A DNA stretch of 64,000 nt from the NCBI GenBank assembly GCA_963840545.1, contig CAWIZE010000001.1, forward strand, positions 62,001-126,000. The letters run 5' to 3'. Numbering within the stretch: the first letter of the stretch is position 1; every line of letters begins with the position of its first letter. Below the pieces are notes generated by a model. It did no database searches. It had not been told where the DNA came from and was given only the letters and a program-made list of their open reading frames with translations. The DNA comes from JAKAWQ01 sp963840545 (GTDB taxonomy: Bacteria; Pseudomonadota; Alphaproteobacteria; Acetobacterales; Acetobacteraceae). Below, in pieces: positions 1-9,130 of the stretch. The translations under genes were made by a program, and so were the position numbers.

Positions 1-1
1 C

Positions 2-589
2 GACCAGCCGGTCGATCCGACGAACCCCTATTTCTGCGCCGACGTGCCGCAGCGGCCCTTCGACCCCGACCGCGCCAAGTTCCACCTGAACAAGTCCGGC
101 ATGGCGAATGTGGCGGTGCCGATCGTCTGCTCGGAGGCCGCGACCGGCTCGGTCGAGATGGCCCTGATGCAGCAGGAGGCGGGGAGCAAGATCGGGCTCA
201 AGCTCGACGTCCGGCGCGTGCCGGCGAGCGGCTACTGGTCGAACTACTGGCTGAAGGCTCCCATCGGCTACGGCAATATCCTGCCGCGCCCGACCGCCAA
301 TATCCTGCTCAGCCTCTTCTTCCGCGCCGGCGCCCCGTGGAACGAGAGCCGCTGGAAGGATCCAAAATTCGACCAGCTCCTTTTGCAATCCCGAGCCGAG
401 ACCGACATCGCCAAGCGCAAGCAGATGTATTGCGACATGCAGGGCATGATCAGCGACAATGCCGGGATCGGCATCCCGGTCTTCATCAGCGAGCTCGATG
501 CCTATGCGACGCGCGTTCATGGGCTTCATCCGGTCCCGACCGGCGACCTGATGGGCTATAATTTCGCCCAGCATGTCTGGCTCGAATAG
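2..589 (+). CDS. ABC transporter substrate-binding protein, family 5 (C-terminal part)
   Basis: The open frame enters from the left edge, so only the last 195 residues or so are present. They match the C-terminal lobe of the dipeptide/oligopeptide-binding family: an RxPWNESRW-like segment, a short 'RAETDIAKRKQMYCDMQ' helix, and a closing 'GIPVFISELDAYATRVHGL' strand region. The protein would bind the substrate in the periplasm and pass it to the two permeases that follow at once (permease start 32 bases after the stop). The ligand cannot be told from this fragment. The frame has no stop from base 2, so an upstream start is assumed. Confidence 0.85.
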   Translation, partial: DQPVDPTNPYFCADVPQRPFDPDRAKFHLNKSGMANVAVPIVCSEAATGSVEMALMQQEAGSKIGLKLDVRRVPASGYWSNYWLKAPIGYGNILPRPTANILLSLFFRAGAPWNESRWKDPKFDQLLLQSRAETDIAKRKQMYCDMQGMISDNAGIGIPVFISELDAYATRVHGLHPVPTGDLMGYNFAQHVWLE

Positions 590-620
590 CGAAGCGGACC
601 GAAGGCGCGGCGGGAGGATC

Positions 621-1580
621 ATGGGCAACCCGATGATCCTCCGCCTGATCGGGGCGCGGATCGCGGCGAACCTGCTGCTGCTGCTCGCGATCTCGCTCCT
701 CGTCTTCCTCGGCACCGAGCTTCTGCCCGGGAACGTCGCCGAGATCGTGCTCGGCCAGGGCGCGACGCCGGCTTCCGTCGCCGGGCTTAGCGCTGCGATG
801 CATCTCGGCGAGCCGGCGCCGCTGCGCTACCTGATCTGGCTCGGCGACCTGGTCAGCGGGAATCTGGGAAACTCGCTCGTCAACGGCGATTCCGTCGCCG
901 CCCTGATCGCGAGCCGGCTGCCGAACTCGCTGCTGCTCGCGGCACTGACCGCCCTCGTCTCGGTGCCGGTGGCATTGGCGCTCGGCATCACCGCGGCGAT
1001 CTGGCGCGGCACGCTCTATGACCGCATCGTCAACGTGATCACCGTGGCCTCCGTTTCGGTGCCGGAATTCCTCGTCGCGACCCTGGCGGTGCTGATCTTC
1101 GCGGTGCGGCTGCATTGGCTGCCGGCGCTCGCCTATCTCGCCGGCGCCGATTCTCTCGGCGGCCTCTTCCGTGTCTTCGCGCTGCCGGTGATGACGCTTT
1201 CGTTCGCGACCGTCGCCCAGATGGCGCGGATGACGCGGGCGGCGCTCGTCAACACGCTCTTATCCTCCTATGTCGAGATGGCGGTTCTGAAGGGGGCGCG
1301 GCCGGCGCGCGTGGTGCTGCTTCACGCGCTGCCCAATGCCGTGGGCCCGATCGCCAACGCGATCGCGCTCAGCCTCTCCTTCCTGCTCGGCGGCATCATC
1401 ATCGTCGAGACGATCTTCGACTATCCGGGCCTCGCGCGGCTGATGGTCGATGCGGTCTCGACGCGGGACATGCCGCTGATCCAGGCCTGCGCGATGCTCT
1501 TCTGCGCCTTCTATCTGCTGCTCGTGCTGCTCGCCGACATCGCCGCCATCCTCTCCAACCCGCGGCTTCGCCTGCGATGA
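621..1580 (+). CDS. ABC transporter permease, DppB type
   Basis: Inner-membrane permease of a dipeptide-type importer, about 319 residues with six hydrophobic spans and the cytoplasmic EAA coupling loop near residue 217 (EMAVLKGARPARVVLLHALPN region). An in-frame ATG exists at 573 inside the preceding gene, but ATG 621 has a clear ribosome site (GGGAGGATC just before it) and gives the normal family length, so 621 is chosen. The stop overlaps the start of the next permease (ATGA), which indicates translational coupling. It pairs with the DppC-type protein to form the channel. Confidence 0.88.
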   Translation: MGNPMILRLIGARIAANLLLLLAISLLVFLGTELLPGNVAEIVLGQGATPASVAGLSAAMHLGEPAPLRYLIWLGDLVSGNLGNSLVNGDSVAALIASRLPNSLLLAALTALVSVPVALALGITAAIWRGTLYDRIVNVITVASVSVPEFLVATLAVLIFAVRLHWLPALAYLAGADSLGGLFRVFALPVMTLSFATVAQMARMTRAALVNTLLSSYVEMAVLKGARPARVVLLHALPNAVGPIANAIALSLSFLLGGIIIVETIFDYPGLARLMVDAVSTRDMPLIQACAMLFCAFYLLLVLLADIAAILSNPRLRLR

Positions 1581-2437
1581 GCGCCACCGCGCCCGCCGCG
1601 CGCCGGGGCATGCGCCTGCGCGGACACCTCTCCATCGCCGGCCTGATCGGAGCGGCGATCCTCGGTGGGTGGATCCTGGTTGCGATTGCGGCCCCGCTGC
1701 TCGCGCCGCACGGCGAGGCCGCGATCGTGAGCGACACCGTGTTCGGGCCGATGAGCCGGCACTTCCCGCTCGGCACCGACTATCTCGGCCGCGACATGCT
1801 GAGCCTGATCCTCTACGGCGCGCGCTATACGATCGGGCTTGCGCTCGCGGCGACCGCGCTCGCGGCAGGCTGCGGGATCGTGCTCGGCACCGCGGCGGCG
1901 GCGAGCGGCGGGGTGCTCGACGGGGCGCTCAGCCGGGCGATGGACACGCTGATCTCCCTGCCGGGGCTGATGTTCGCGCTGGTGATGGTGGCAGCACTCG
2001 GCTCCTCGGTGCCGGTGCTGATCGGCACCGCGGCGCTGATCTATATGCCGGGCGCGTTCCGCATCGCCCGCGCGCTCGCGGTCGATATCAACGCGATGGA
2101 GTTCGTGCTGGTGGCGCGGGCGCGGGGCGAGAAAACCCCGGCGATCATGTTCGAGGAGATCCTGCCGAACATGGTGCTGCCGGTGCTCACCGATTTCGGG
2201 CTGCGCTTCGTCTTCATCGTGCTGCTGCTGAGCAGCCTGAGCTTCCTCGGCCTCGGCATCCAGCCGCCGGCGGCCGATTGGGGCTCGCTCGTGCGCGAGA
2301 ACATCGAGGGGCTCGGCTATGGCGCGCCGGCGGTGATCATGCCGGCGGTGGCGATCGCCACACTGACGATCGGCGTCAATCTGCTGATCGACGGCTTTGC
2401 CGGCCGCAGGCGAAACAGGTTCACCGATGGACGCTGA
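1577..2437 (+). CDS. ABC transporter permease, DppC type
   Basis: Second permease, 286 residues. The N-terminus has the family's single helix (GLIGAAILGGWILVAIAAP) followed by the 'PLGTDYLGRDMLSLILYGAR' segment typical of DppC/OppC; the EAA loop lies around residues 174-195. The start at 1577 overlaps the preceding stop. The open frame continues far upstream but lacks homology there, so 1577 is taken. The following ATPase starts 11 bases before this stop. Substrate is unknown; the neighbouring flavoprotein suggests an N-methylated amino acid or small amine, which is inference only. Confidence 0.88.
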   Translation: MSATAPAARRGMRLRGHLSIAGLIGAAILGGWILVAIAAPLLAPHGEAAIVSDTVFGPMSRHFPLGTDYLGRDMLSLILYGARYTIGLALAATALAAGCGIVLGTAAAASGGVLDGALSRAMDTLISLPGLMFALVMVAALGSSVPVLIGTAALIYMPGAFRIARALAVDINAMEFVLVARARGEKTPAIMFEEILPNMVLPVLTDFGLRFVFIVLLLSSLSFLGLGIQPPAADWGSLVRENIEGLGYGAPAVIMPAVAIATLTIGVNLLIDGFAGRRRNRFTDGR

Positions 2438-4289
2438 CGCAGCGGTCGAGGTTGCGGAGCTCTGCGTCACCGCGCCGGGGGCGGGCGGGGTGCGGCTTCC
2501 GATCGTCGATGCGGTGAGCTTCACGATCGGGCGCGGCGAGGTTGCCGCCCTGATCGGCGAATCGGGCTCGGGCAAGACGACGATCGCGCTCTCGCTGATG
2601 GGCCATGCGCGCGCCGGCTGCCGGATCTCGGCCACGCGGCTCCGCGTCGGCGGCACCGACGTGCTCGGGCTCTCGCGCCGGGCGCTCGCCGGCTTCCGCG
2701 GCCGGAACGTCTGCTACATCGCCCAGAGCGCCGCCGCCGCCTTCAATCCGGCGCGGCGGATCATGGCCCAGGTGATCGAAGGCGCGCTGATCCACGGGCT
2801 GATGAAGCGCGCGGCGGCGGAGGCGAAGGCGATCGGGCTCTTCCGCGCGCTGGCGCTGCCCGACCCGGAGGGGATCGGCGCGCGCTTTCCCCACCAGGTC
2901 TCGGGCGGGCAGCTTCAGCGGCTGCTCGCGGCGATGGCGCTGATCACCGATCCGGAGCTTTTGATCCTCGACGAGCCGACCACCGCGCTCGACGTGACGA
3001 CGCAGATCGAGGTGCTGCGTGCGTTCAAGAAAGTGGTGCGCGAGCGGGGCGTGACGGCGCTCTACGTGTCGCACGACCTCGCGGTGGTGGCGCAGATCGC
3101 CGACCGCATCATCGTGCTGCGTGACGGACGGATGCAGGAGGACGCCGCGACCGCGCGGCTGATCGCGGCACCCGCGCATGAATACACGGCAAGCCTGCTC
3201 GCGGCCGCCGAGCCATCGCCGCGCGCGGCCCCCGCGCTTGCCGCCGCGGCGGTGCCGCGCCCGCTGCTCGATGTCGCGGGGCTGATCGCCGGCTACGGCA
3301 AGCCCGGGCGATCCGGCCTGCCGGCGGTGCCGGTGCTGCACGGGATCGAGCTTGCGATCCGCCCGGGCTCCGCCTTCGGCGTGGTGGGCGAGTCGGGCTG
3401 CGGGAAGAGCACGCTCGCGCGCGTGATCGCGGGGCTGCTGCCGCCGGCGCGCGGGACGATCCGTCTCGATGGCACAACGCTCGCCGGCGCGGCCGCCGCG
3501 CGCACGCGCGAGCAGCTCCGGCGCGTCCAGATCGTCTTCCAGATGCCGGATGTCGCGCTCAACCCGGCGCGCACTGTGGCGCGCATCATCGGACGGCCGC
3601 TGACCTTCTATCACGGGCTCTCGGGCGCGGCGGCCAGGCTACGCACCGCCGAGCTGCTGGAGCTCGTGCATCTGCCGGCCTCGCTCGCCGCGCGCTATCC
3701 GGGCGAGCTTTCGGGTGGGCAGAAGCAGCGCGTCAACCTCGCGCGCGCGCTCGCCGCGGAGCCGAGCCTCGTGCTCTGCGATGAGGTGACCTCGGCGCTC
3801 GATACGGTGGTCGGTGCGGCGATCCTCGACCTGCTCGCGGAGTTGCGGGAAAAACTCGGCCTCTCCTACCTTTTCATCAGCCACGACCTCGCGACCGTGC
3901 GCGCGCTCTGCGACGAGGTGATGGTCCTCTACGCGGGGCGGTGCGTCGAGACGGGACGCCGCGAGACCCTGCTCCGCCGCCCGCTCCACCCCTATTCGGA
4001 CCTGCTGCTCGCCTCGGTGCCGGAGCTGCGGCCGGGCTGGCTCGAGGCCGTGCCCCCGGCGCCTTCGGGCCGCGCGCCGGCGGCGAGCGCGGCGGGTGGA
4101 TGCCCCTTCTTCCCGCGCTGCACCGCCGCGATCCCCGATCTCTGCGCACGCGAGCCACCGCCGCGGCGCCTTCTCGCCAAGGGCGCCGAGATCGCCTGCC
4201 ATCGCACCGAGGAGGAGCTCCTCGCGCTGCAAACGCCACCCTCCGCGGCGTCCGAGACGCCGCCGCTCGCCACCGCTTCCATCTCCTGA
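2427..4289 (+). CDS. Fused dual-domain ABC transporter ATPase (DppD-DppF type)
   Basis: About 620 residues containing two complete nucleotide-binding domains of the dipeptide importer in one chain. Domain 1: Walker A GESGSGKT near residue 44, signature SGGQLQR near 158, Walker B LLILDEPT near 178. Domain 2: GESGCGKS near 321, LSGGQKQR near 428, Walker B LVLCDEVTSALD near 448, where the usual DEP is DEV. A C-terminal oligopeptide-type extension follows with CPFFPRC and a second cysteine before the end. It powers the two preceding permeases. ATG 2427 is preferred to the in-frame ATG at 2397 because it begins just before the coupled stop at 2437. Confidence 0.87.
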   Translation: MDADAAVEVAELCVTAPGAGGVRLPIVDAVSFTIGRGEVAALIGESGSGKTTIALSLMGHARAGCRISATRLRVGGTDVLGLSRRALAGFRGRNVCYIAQSAAAAFNPARRIMAQVIEGALIHGLMKRAAAEAKAIGLFRALALPDPEGIGARFPHQVSGGQLQRLLAAMALITDPELLILDEPTTALDVTTQIEVLRAFKKVVRERGVTALYVSHDLAVVAQIADRIIVLRDGRMQEDAATARLIAAPAHEYTASLLAAAEPSPRAAPALAAAAVPRPLLDVAGLIAGYGKPGRSGLPAVPVLHGIELAIRPGSAFGVVGESGCGKSTLARVIAGLLPPARGTIRLDGTTLAGAAAARTREQLRRVQIVFQMPDVALNPARTVARIIGRPLTFYHGLSGAAARLRTAELLELVHLPASLAARYPGELSGGQKQRVNLARALAAEPSLVLCDEVTSALDTVVGAAILDLLAELREKLGLSYLFISHDLATVRALCDEVMVLYAGRCVETGRRETLLRRPLHPYSDLLLASVPELRPGWLEAVPPAPSGRAPAASAAGGCPFFPRCTAAIPDLCAREPPPRRLLAKGAEIACHRTEEELLALQTPPSAASETPPLATASIS

Positions 4290-4299
4290 AGAGTCATCG

Positions 4300-6342
4300 A
4301 TGCCCCTTGATATCGTTAAGGTCGATCCGGCCACCGATCCGCTGCTGCGCCCCTTCACCATTCGCCATCTCCGCCTGCGCAACCGCATCATGAGCACGAG
4401 CCATGCCTCGACGCTCGATGAAGACGGGCTGCCGACGGAGCGCTACCAGCGCTACCACGAGGAGAAGGCGAAGGGCGGCCTCGCGCTCACCATGTTCGGC
4501 GGCTCCTCGATGGTGGCGCCCGACTCGAGCTGGGGCGGCGGGCAGATCGACGTGGCGAGCGACCGCATCATTCCCTATCTGCAAGAATTCTCCGGGCGCA
4601 TCCACGGCCATGGCGCCGCGATCATGTGCCAGATCTCGCATCTCGGCAGGCGGGCCGACGCGCTTTCGTGGAACTGGCTGCCGACCATCGGCCCCTCGCG
4701 CGTCCGCGAGACGCGGCACCGCAGCTTCCCGCGTGAGATGGACCGCGCGGACATCGACCGCGTGGTGCGCGACTACGCGGAGGCCGCCTGGCGCTGCAAG
4801 GAGGGCGGGCTCGACGGCGTCGAGACCGTGACCGGCGGGCATCTGATCGGGCAGTTCTTCTCCCCGCGGACCAACCACCGCAGCGACGGCTTCGGCGGCA
4901 CGACCGAGAACCGCGCGCGCTTCGGGCTGATGGTGCACGAGGCGATTCGGCGGCGCGTCGGCGACGATTTCCTGGTCGGCATCCGCTTCGTCGTCGAGGA
5001 GGGGCCGCCGGACGGGATCGATTTCGAGGAATGCCTGCGCATCGCCCACATTTTCGAGCGCGAGGCGCAACTCGATTTCTTCAACGCGATCTTCGGGCGG
5101 ATGGACACCGACATCGCGCTCGCCGAGCACAACATGCCGGGGATGTCCCAGCCGATCGCGCCGTTCCTCGACCTCGTCGGTGCGTTCCGCCGCGAGATCG
5201 GGCTGCCGGTGTTCCACGCCGCGCGCATCCCCGATATCGCGACCGCGCGCCGCGCCGTGGGCGAGGGGCTGGTCGATATGGTGGGGATGACGCGGGCGCA
5301 CATGGCCGACCCGCAGATCGCCAACAAGCTCGCGCGCGGCGAGGCCGAGCGCATCCGGCCCTGCGTCGGCGCCTCCTACTGCATGTACAAGAAGGTCGCC
5401 TGCATCCACAATCCGGCCTCCGGGCGCGAGCAGATCCTGCCGCAGATCGTCGAACGGGCGGCAGCGCCTGGGCGGCGCGTGGTGGTGGTGGGCGGCGGGC
5501 CGGGCGGGCTCGAGGCGGCGCGCGTCGCCGCCGAGCGCGGGCACGAGGTGGTGTTGTTCGAGGCCGCGAACCGGCTCGGCGGGCAGCTCCTGATCGCCGT
5601 GCGCGCGAGCTGGCGGCGCGACCTGATCGCGATCGTCGATTGGCGGGTGGCGGAGCTGGAAAAGCTCGGCGTCACGGTGCGGCTCAACGCCTACGCCGAA
5701 GCGGAGGAGGTGCTGGCCGAGGCGCCGGATGCCGTGATCATTGCGACCGGCGGGGTGCCCGACACCAACGGTGTCGCCGGGTCCGAATATTGCACCAGCG
5801 TGTGGGAGGTGCTGAGCGGCACCACCGTGGCCAAGCAGGACGTGCTGGTGTTCGACGGCACCGGGCGGCACGAGGCGGTCTCCTGCGCGCTGCATCTTGC
5901 CGAATCCGGGCATCAGGTGCAATTCGTGACGCTCGACGACAATCTCGGGGTCGAGATGGCCTATCCGGATCGCGTGGTCTATCGCCAGAAGTTCGCGCGG
6001 AACGGCATCGATGTTTCGATCGACCGTCAGCTCATCGGCGTGCGCGCGGCCGGCAACCAGCTCGCCGCGCTCTTCCGCCACGAGCTGACGGGCGAGGAGA
6101 GCACGCTGACCGCGTCCCAGATCGTCGTCGAGCGGGGCACCGAGCCGGTGACCGCGCTCTATGATGCGCTGCGCCCGGCCTCGGCGAACCAGGGCATCAC
6201 CGATATCGAGGCCCTGCTTGCGGGAAAGAAGCAGCCGCGCGCCGCCGGCGGCTTCGAGCTGCACCGCATCGGCGATGCGGTCTCGAGCCGCAACGTGCAC
6301 GCGGCGATCTACGATGCGCTGAGGTTGTGCATGGCGCTTTAG
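4300..6342 (+). CDS. Old Yellow Enzyme / FadH-type flavin oxidoreductase
   Basis: About 680 residues. Residues 1 to about 370 form an FMN barrel of the NADH:flavin oxidoreductase family (LRLRNRIMSTSHA near the start, then HLGRRAD and FFSPRTNHRSDGFGG). The rest is a FAD/NAD(P) domain with a GGGPGGLEAA motif near 397. Relatives include 2,4-dienoyl-CoA reductase, trimethylamine dehydrogenase and N-methylproline/betaine demethylases. The linker that normally holds a 4Fe-4S cluster reads CVGASYC then a single further Cys seven residues on, so one of the four usual cysteines is an alanine. It follows the ABC ATPase by 10 bases, so the importer probably supplies its substrate. Demethylation of an N-methylated amino acid is plausible but unproven. 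Confidence 0.8.
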   Translation: MPLDIVKVDPATDPLLRPFTIRHLRLRNRIMSTSHASTLDEDGLPTERYQRYHEEKAKGGLALTMFGGSSMVAPDSSWGGGQIDVASDRIIPYLQEFSGRIHGHGAAIMCQISHLGRRADALSWNWLPTIGPSRVRETRHRSFPREMDRADIDRVVRDYAEAAWRCKEGGLDGVETVTGGHLIGQFFSPRTNHRSDGFGGTTENRARFGLMVHEAIRRRVGDDFLVGIRFVVEEGPPDGIDFEECLRIAHIFEREAQLDFFNAIFGRMDTDIALAEHNMPGMSQPIAPFLDLVGAFRREIGLPVFHAARIPDIATARRAVGEGLVDMVGMTRAHMADPQIANKLARGEAERIRPCVGASYCMYKKVACIHNPASGREQILPQIVERAAAPGRRVVVVGGGPGGLEAARVAAERGHEVVLFEAANRLGGQLLIAVRASWRRDLIAIVDWRVAELEKLGVTVRLNAYAEAEEVLAEAPDAVIIATGGVPDTNGVAGSEYCTSVWEVLSGTTVAKQDVLVFDGTGRHEAVSCALHLAESGHQVQFVTLDDNLGVEMAYPDRVVYRQKFARNGIDVSIDRQLIGVRAAGNQLAALFRHELTGEESTLTASQIVVERGTEPVTALYDALRPASANQGITDIEALLAGKKQPRAAGGFELHRIGDAVSSRNVHAAIYDALRLCMAL

Positions 6343-6369
6343 GAGCATGCTGCAGGAGGAAATGCCCAA

Positions 6370-6565
6370 TCAAATCCAAGGGCTTCGCCCCTGGTCGGGG
6401 GCCCTGCCCCCGACACCGGCACCCCATCGCGCAGGCGCGACGGGGGCCCCGCCGCCGGCAAAGGCGGAGCCTTTGCAATCCATGACCTTAAGACGGTTGG
6501 GGGTCTGGGGCCTCAAGGCCCCAGCGGGGTCCAGGGGCAGAGCCCCTGGCCGAAGCCCCTTGCCA
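6370..6565. repeat. GC-rich double-hairpin dispersed repeat, copy A
   Basis: Fills the gap after the flavoprotein gene. Core at 6505-6549: hairpin 1 is CTGGGGCC-TCAA-GGCCCCAG (6505-6524) and hairpin 2 is CCAGGGGC-AGA-GCCCCTGG (6531-6549), joined by CGGGGT. Flanking bases hold weaker palindromes of the same composition. Parts of the same element recur near 23361, 27636, 39056 and 42467, sometimes inverted. It sits between genes each time and may act as a terminator or a mobile REP-like repeat. Confidence 0.8.
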
Positions 6566-6593
6566 CATAACGTCCATGCGATGGAGCAAGATC

Positions 6594-7337
6594 GTGCGTC
6601 TTCATGATTTTCGTGTTCTCACCTTTGATTGCTACGGGACCCTGATCGACTGGGAGAGCGGCATCTTCACCGCCCTCGGGCCGCTGCTGGCGAAAATGCC
6701 TGCCCCGATCGGGCGCGATTCCGCGCTCGAGGCGTTCGCGCGGCATGAATCGGCGCAGGAGGCGGAGACGCCCCGGATGCGCTATTCCGAGCTGCTGGCG
6801 AAGGTGCATCGGCGGCTGGCCGCCGAATGGGGGATCGCTGCGGACGAAGAGGCGACACAGAGGTTTGGTGCCTCGGTGCCGGACTGGCCGGCCTTCCCCG
6901 ATTCCGCGACGGCGCTCGGGGCGCTGAAGGCGCATTATCAGCTCGTCATTCTTTCCAACGTGGACCGGGCGAGCTTTGCCGGTAGCAACCGCCGGCTGGG
7001 CGTTGCCTTCGATGCCGTCTTCACCGCCGAGGATGTCGGCTCGTACAAACCGGATCCGGCCAATTTCCGTTATCTGCTCGAGCATCTGGCCGAGCGCGGG
7101 GCGCGCAAGGAGGATATTTTGCACACCGCGCAGAGCCTTTTTCACGACCATGTCCCGGCCAAGCGGGCGGGCCTTGCTTCCGCCTGGATCGACCGCCGTC
7201 ACGGTGCGGCGGGCTTCGGCGCAACGATGCCGCCGCCGGAGGACGCGCGCTACGATTTCCGTTTCCCGAGCCTCGCCGCGATGGTCGAGGCCTACGGGGA
7301 GGAAGAGCGCGACACGGTGCCGCACGGAGCGGGCTGA
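6594..7337 (+). CDS. HAD hydrolase, haloacid dehalogenase type II
   Basis: About 247 residues, the normal length of type II 2-haloacid dehalogenases. Motif I is FDCYGTLID with the nucleophilic Asp at residue 12; motif II is SNVDRASF; motif III/IV is SYKPDPANFRYLL followed by DHVPAK. It would hydrolyse a carbon-halogen or phosphoester bond through an aspartyl intermediate in the cytoplasm. GTG 6594 is chosen because GGAG lies seven bases upstream and it removes a non-conserved N-terminus; an in-frame ATG at 6576 is the alternative. The actual substrate is unknown. Confidence 0.8.
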   Translation: MRLHDFRVLTFDCYGTLIDWESGIFTALGPLLAKMPAPIGRDSALEAFARHESAQEAETPRMRYSELLAKVHRRLAAEWGIAADEEATQRFGASVPDWPAFPDSATALGALKAHYQLVILSNVDRASFAGSNRRLGVAFDAVFTAEDVGSYKPDPANFRYLLEHLAERGARKEDILHTAQSLFHDHVPAKRAGLASAWIDRRHGAAGFGATMPPPEDARYDFRFPSLAAMVEAYGEEERDTVPHGAG

Positions 7338-7361
7338 CGGGCGGGGGATGGCGGGCGGGAG

Positions 7362-8417
7362 ATGGCGTCGGACGGGGCGCGGCGGGCAATTCTCTATATC
7401 GGCCGCGCCGACCGTGGCGAGGCCTGGGCGCGGATCACGCGGGCGGAGGCGCCCGAATACGATTTCCGCATCTTCCCGGAGATCGGCGCGCCCGAGGAAA
7501 TCACCTATCTCGCGGCCTGGACGATCCCGGAGGGCCTCGCCGCCCGGCTTCCCAACCTGCGCGCCGTGTTCTCGGTCGGCGCCGGCGTCGATCAGCTCGA
7601 TCTCGCCGCGATCCCGCCCGCGCTGGCGCTCGCGCGGATGATCGAGCCCGGCCTCGTCGCCGATATCGCCGGCTATGCGGCGATGGCGGCGCTGATGCTG
7701 CAGCGGCGCCTGCCCGACTATCTCGCGCAGGCGCGGAGCGGCACCTGGCGCGCGCTCGCGGTCGCGCCGAGCACGGAGACGCCGGTCGGGCTGCTCGGGC
7801 TTGGGATGTTGGGCCAGGCCGCCGCCGCATCGCTGGGCGCGCTCGGGTTCCCGGTGCTGGGCTGGAGCCGCTCGCCGCGGCAAATCCCGGGCATCGCGTG
7901 CCATGCCGGGCCGGACGGGCTCGCGGCACTGCTGGGGCAAAGCCGTATCCTGATCTGCCTGCTGCCGCTCACCGCCGAGACGCGAGGGATCCTTGATGCC
8001 GCGCTCTTCGCCCGCCTGCCGCGCGGGGCCGGGCTCGTCAATCTCGGCCGCGGCGGGCACCTGGTCGAGCCGGACCTGCTCGCCGCGCTCGAGTCGGGCC
8101 AGATCGCGGCCGCCGTGCTCGACGTGTTCGCAACCGAGCCGCTGCCGGCGGACCATCCGTTCTGGACGCATCCGCGCGTCATCGTGACGCCGCATATCGG
8201 GGCGGTGACGGCGAACGCGAGCGGGATCGCGGCGCTGCTCGCCAATATCCGCCGTTTCGAGCGCGGCGAGAGGCTCGAGGGCGAGGTCGACCGCACGCGG
8301 GAGTACCTGAGCGGGCGGCGAGAGAGGGCGCGGCGCTTGCTATTCCACGGGTGCATCTGTTCCGATGGCGAACGTTCGGGCGGGCGTCACGACGGGAGCG
8401 GCCGATGGCGGTGGTGA
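7362..8417 (+). CDS. D-2-hydroxyacid dehydrogenase (GhrA-like), probably 3'-frameshifted
   Basis: NAD(P)-dependent reductase of the glyoxylate/hydroxypyruvate reductase A type. Visible: VGAGVDQLDL, dinucleotide motif GLLGLGMLGQAAA, catalytic Arg in NLGRGGHLVE, Glu in DVFATEPL, His in TPHIGAVT. Relatives end about at 'VDRTREY', but here the frame runs on for some 35 low-complexity residues and overlaps the ParA gene. Removing one C from GAGTACCTGAGC at 8306-8307 puts a stop at 8308-8310 and yields a normal 315-residue protein, so the tail is likely the product of a one-base insertion. Confidence 0.82.
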   Translation: MASDGARRAILYIGRADRGEAWARITRAEAPEYDFRIFPEIGAPEEITYLAAWTIPEGLAARLPNLRAVFSVGAGVDQLDLAAIPPALALARMIEPGLVADIAGYAAMAALMLQRRLPDYLAQARSGTWRALAVAPSTETPVGLLGLGMLGQAAAASLGALGFPVLGWSRSPRQIPGIACHAGPDGLAALLGQSRILICLLPLTAETRGILDAALFARLPRGAGLVNLGRGGHLVEPDLLAALESGQIAAAVLDVFATEPLPADHPFWTHPRVIVTPHIGAVTANASGIAALLANIRRFERGERLEGEVDRTREYLSGRRERARRLLFHGCICSDGERSGGRHDGSGRWRW

Positions 8418-9043
8418 TCACGGTGGCGCAGCAGAAGGGCGGGGCCGGGAAGACCACGATCGCCGCCAACCTCGCCGTGGCGCTGGCGATGCAGCCGGGC
8501 GGCCGGAGGGTGGCGCTGCTCGATGCCGATCCGCAGAAGAGCCTCGCCCGCTGGCAGAGCCTGCGCGGGCAGCTGGGAAAGGGTGCCGTCGCGCTCGATT
8601 TCGTCGAGGTCCCGGGATGGCGGATCGGGATCGAGCTCGACCGGATCGCGCGCGGGCACGACATCGTGGTGATCGACAGCCCGCCGCAGATCGATACCGA
8701 CGCGCGCCAGGCGGTGCGGGCGGCGCAGCTCGTGCTGGTGCCGCTCCAGCCGAGCCCGCCCGACCTCTGGGCGGCGGAGGGGACGCTCAAGCTCGCCGCG
8801 AGCGAGCGGCGCCCGGCGCGGCTGGTGCTCAACCGGGCGCCGGCAGGGGCGAAGCTGCGCGCGGCGATCGAGCGCGAGATCGCGGCGCGGGGGCTGCCGG
8901 TGCTCGCCGCGGTGCTCGGCAATCGCGCCGCCTTCGCCTCCTCCTTCGCGCTCGGGTCGAGCGTGCTCGAAGCGGCACCGCGATCGGTTGCCGCCGCCGA
9001 GATGTCGGCGCTCGCCGCCGAGGTCGCGGCACTCGCCCGGTGA
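8405..9043 (+). CDS. ParA/MinD-family ATPase (orphan)
   Basis: 212 residues. The deviant Walker A QQKGGAGKTT begins near residue 8, the second motif is LLDADPQKSLARW, and Walker B is VVIDSPPQID. This is the P-loop ATPase family that positions plasmids, chromosomes or protein cargo. No ParB and no parS-like repeat lies next to it, so it is an orphan and may position another cargo. The start at 8405 fits the conserved N-terminus; an in-frame ATG at 8351 would add 18 unconserved residues. It overlaps the end of the preceding gene, although that overlap vanishes if the upstream frame is repaired. Confidence 0.82.
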   Translation: MAVVITVAQQKGGAGKTTIAANLAVALAMQPGGRRVALLDADPQKSLARWQSLRGQLGKGAVALDFVEVPGWRIGIELDRIARGHDIVVIDSPPQIDTDARQAVRAAQLVLVPLQPSPPDLWAAEGTLKLAASERRPARLVLNRAPAGAKLRAAIEREIAARGLPVLAAVLGNRAAFASSFALGSSVLEAAPRSVAAAEMSALAAEVAALAR

Positions 9044-9130
9044 GAGGTGCCTCAGGTGACGAAACGGACGCCCGGAGGTATCGTTGGGCGCCGCGGGCGG
9101 GTAAGCGCTGGAGCGGCGGGAGGGACGAGC

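Noticed and set aside
4294..6369. Long open frame of about 690 codons on the minus strand opposite the flavoenzyme
   Set aside because: It mirrors the codon bias of the real gene; its translation is rich in His, Arg, Asp and Glu with no domain. Many such shadows exist in this GC-rich window.
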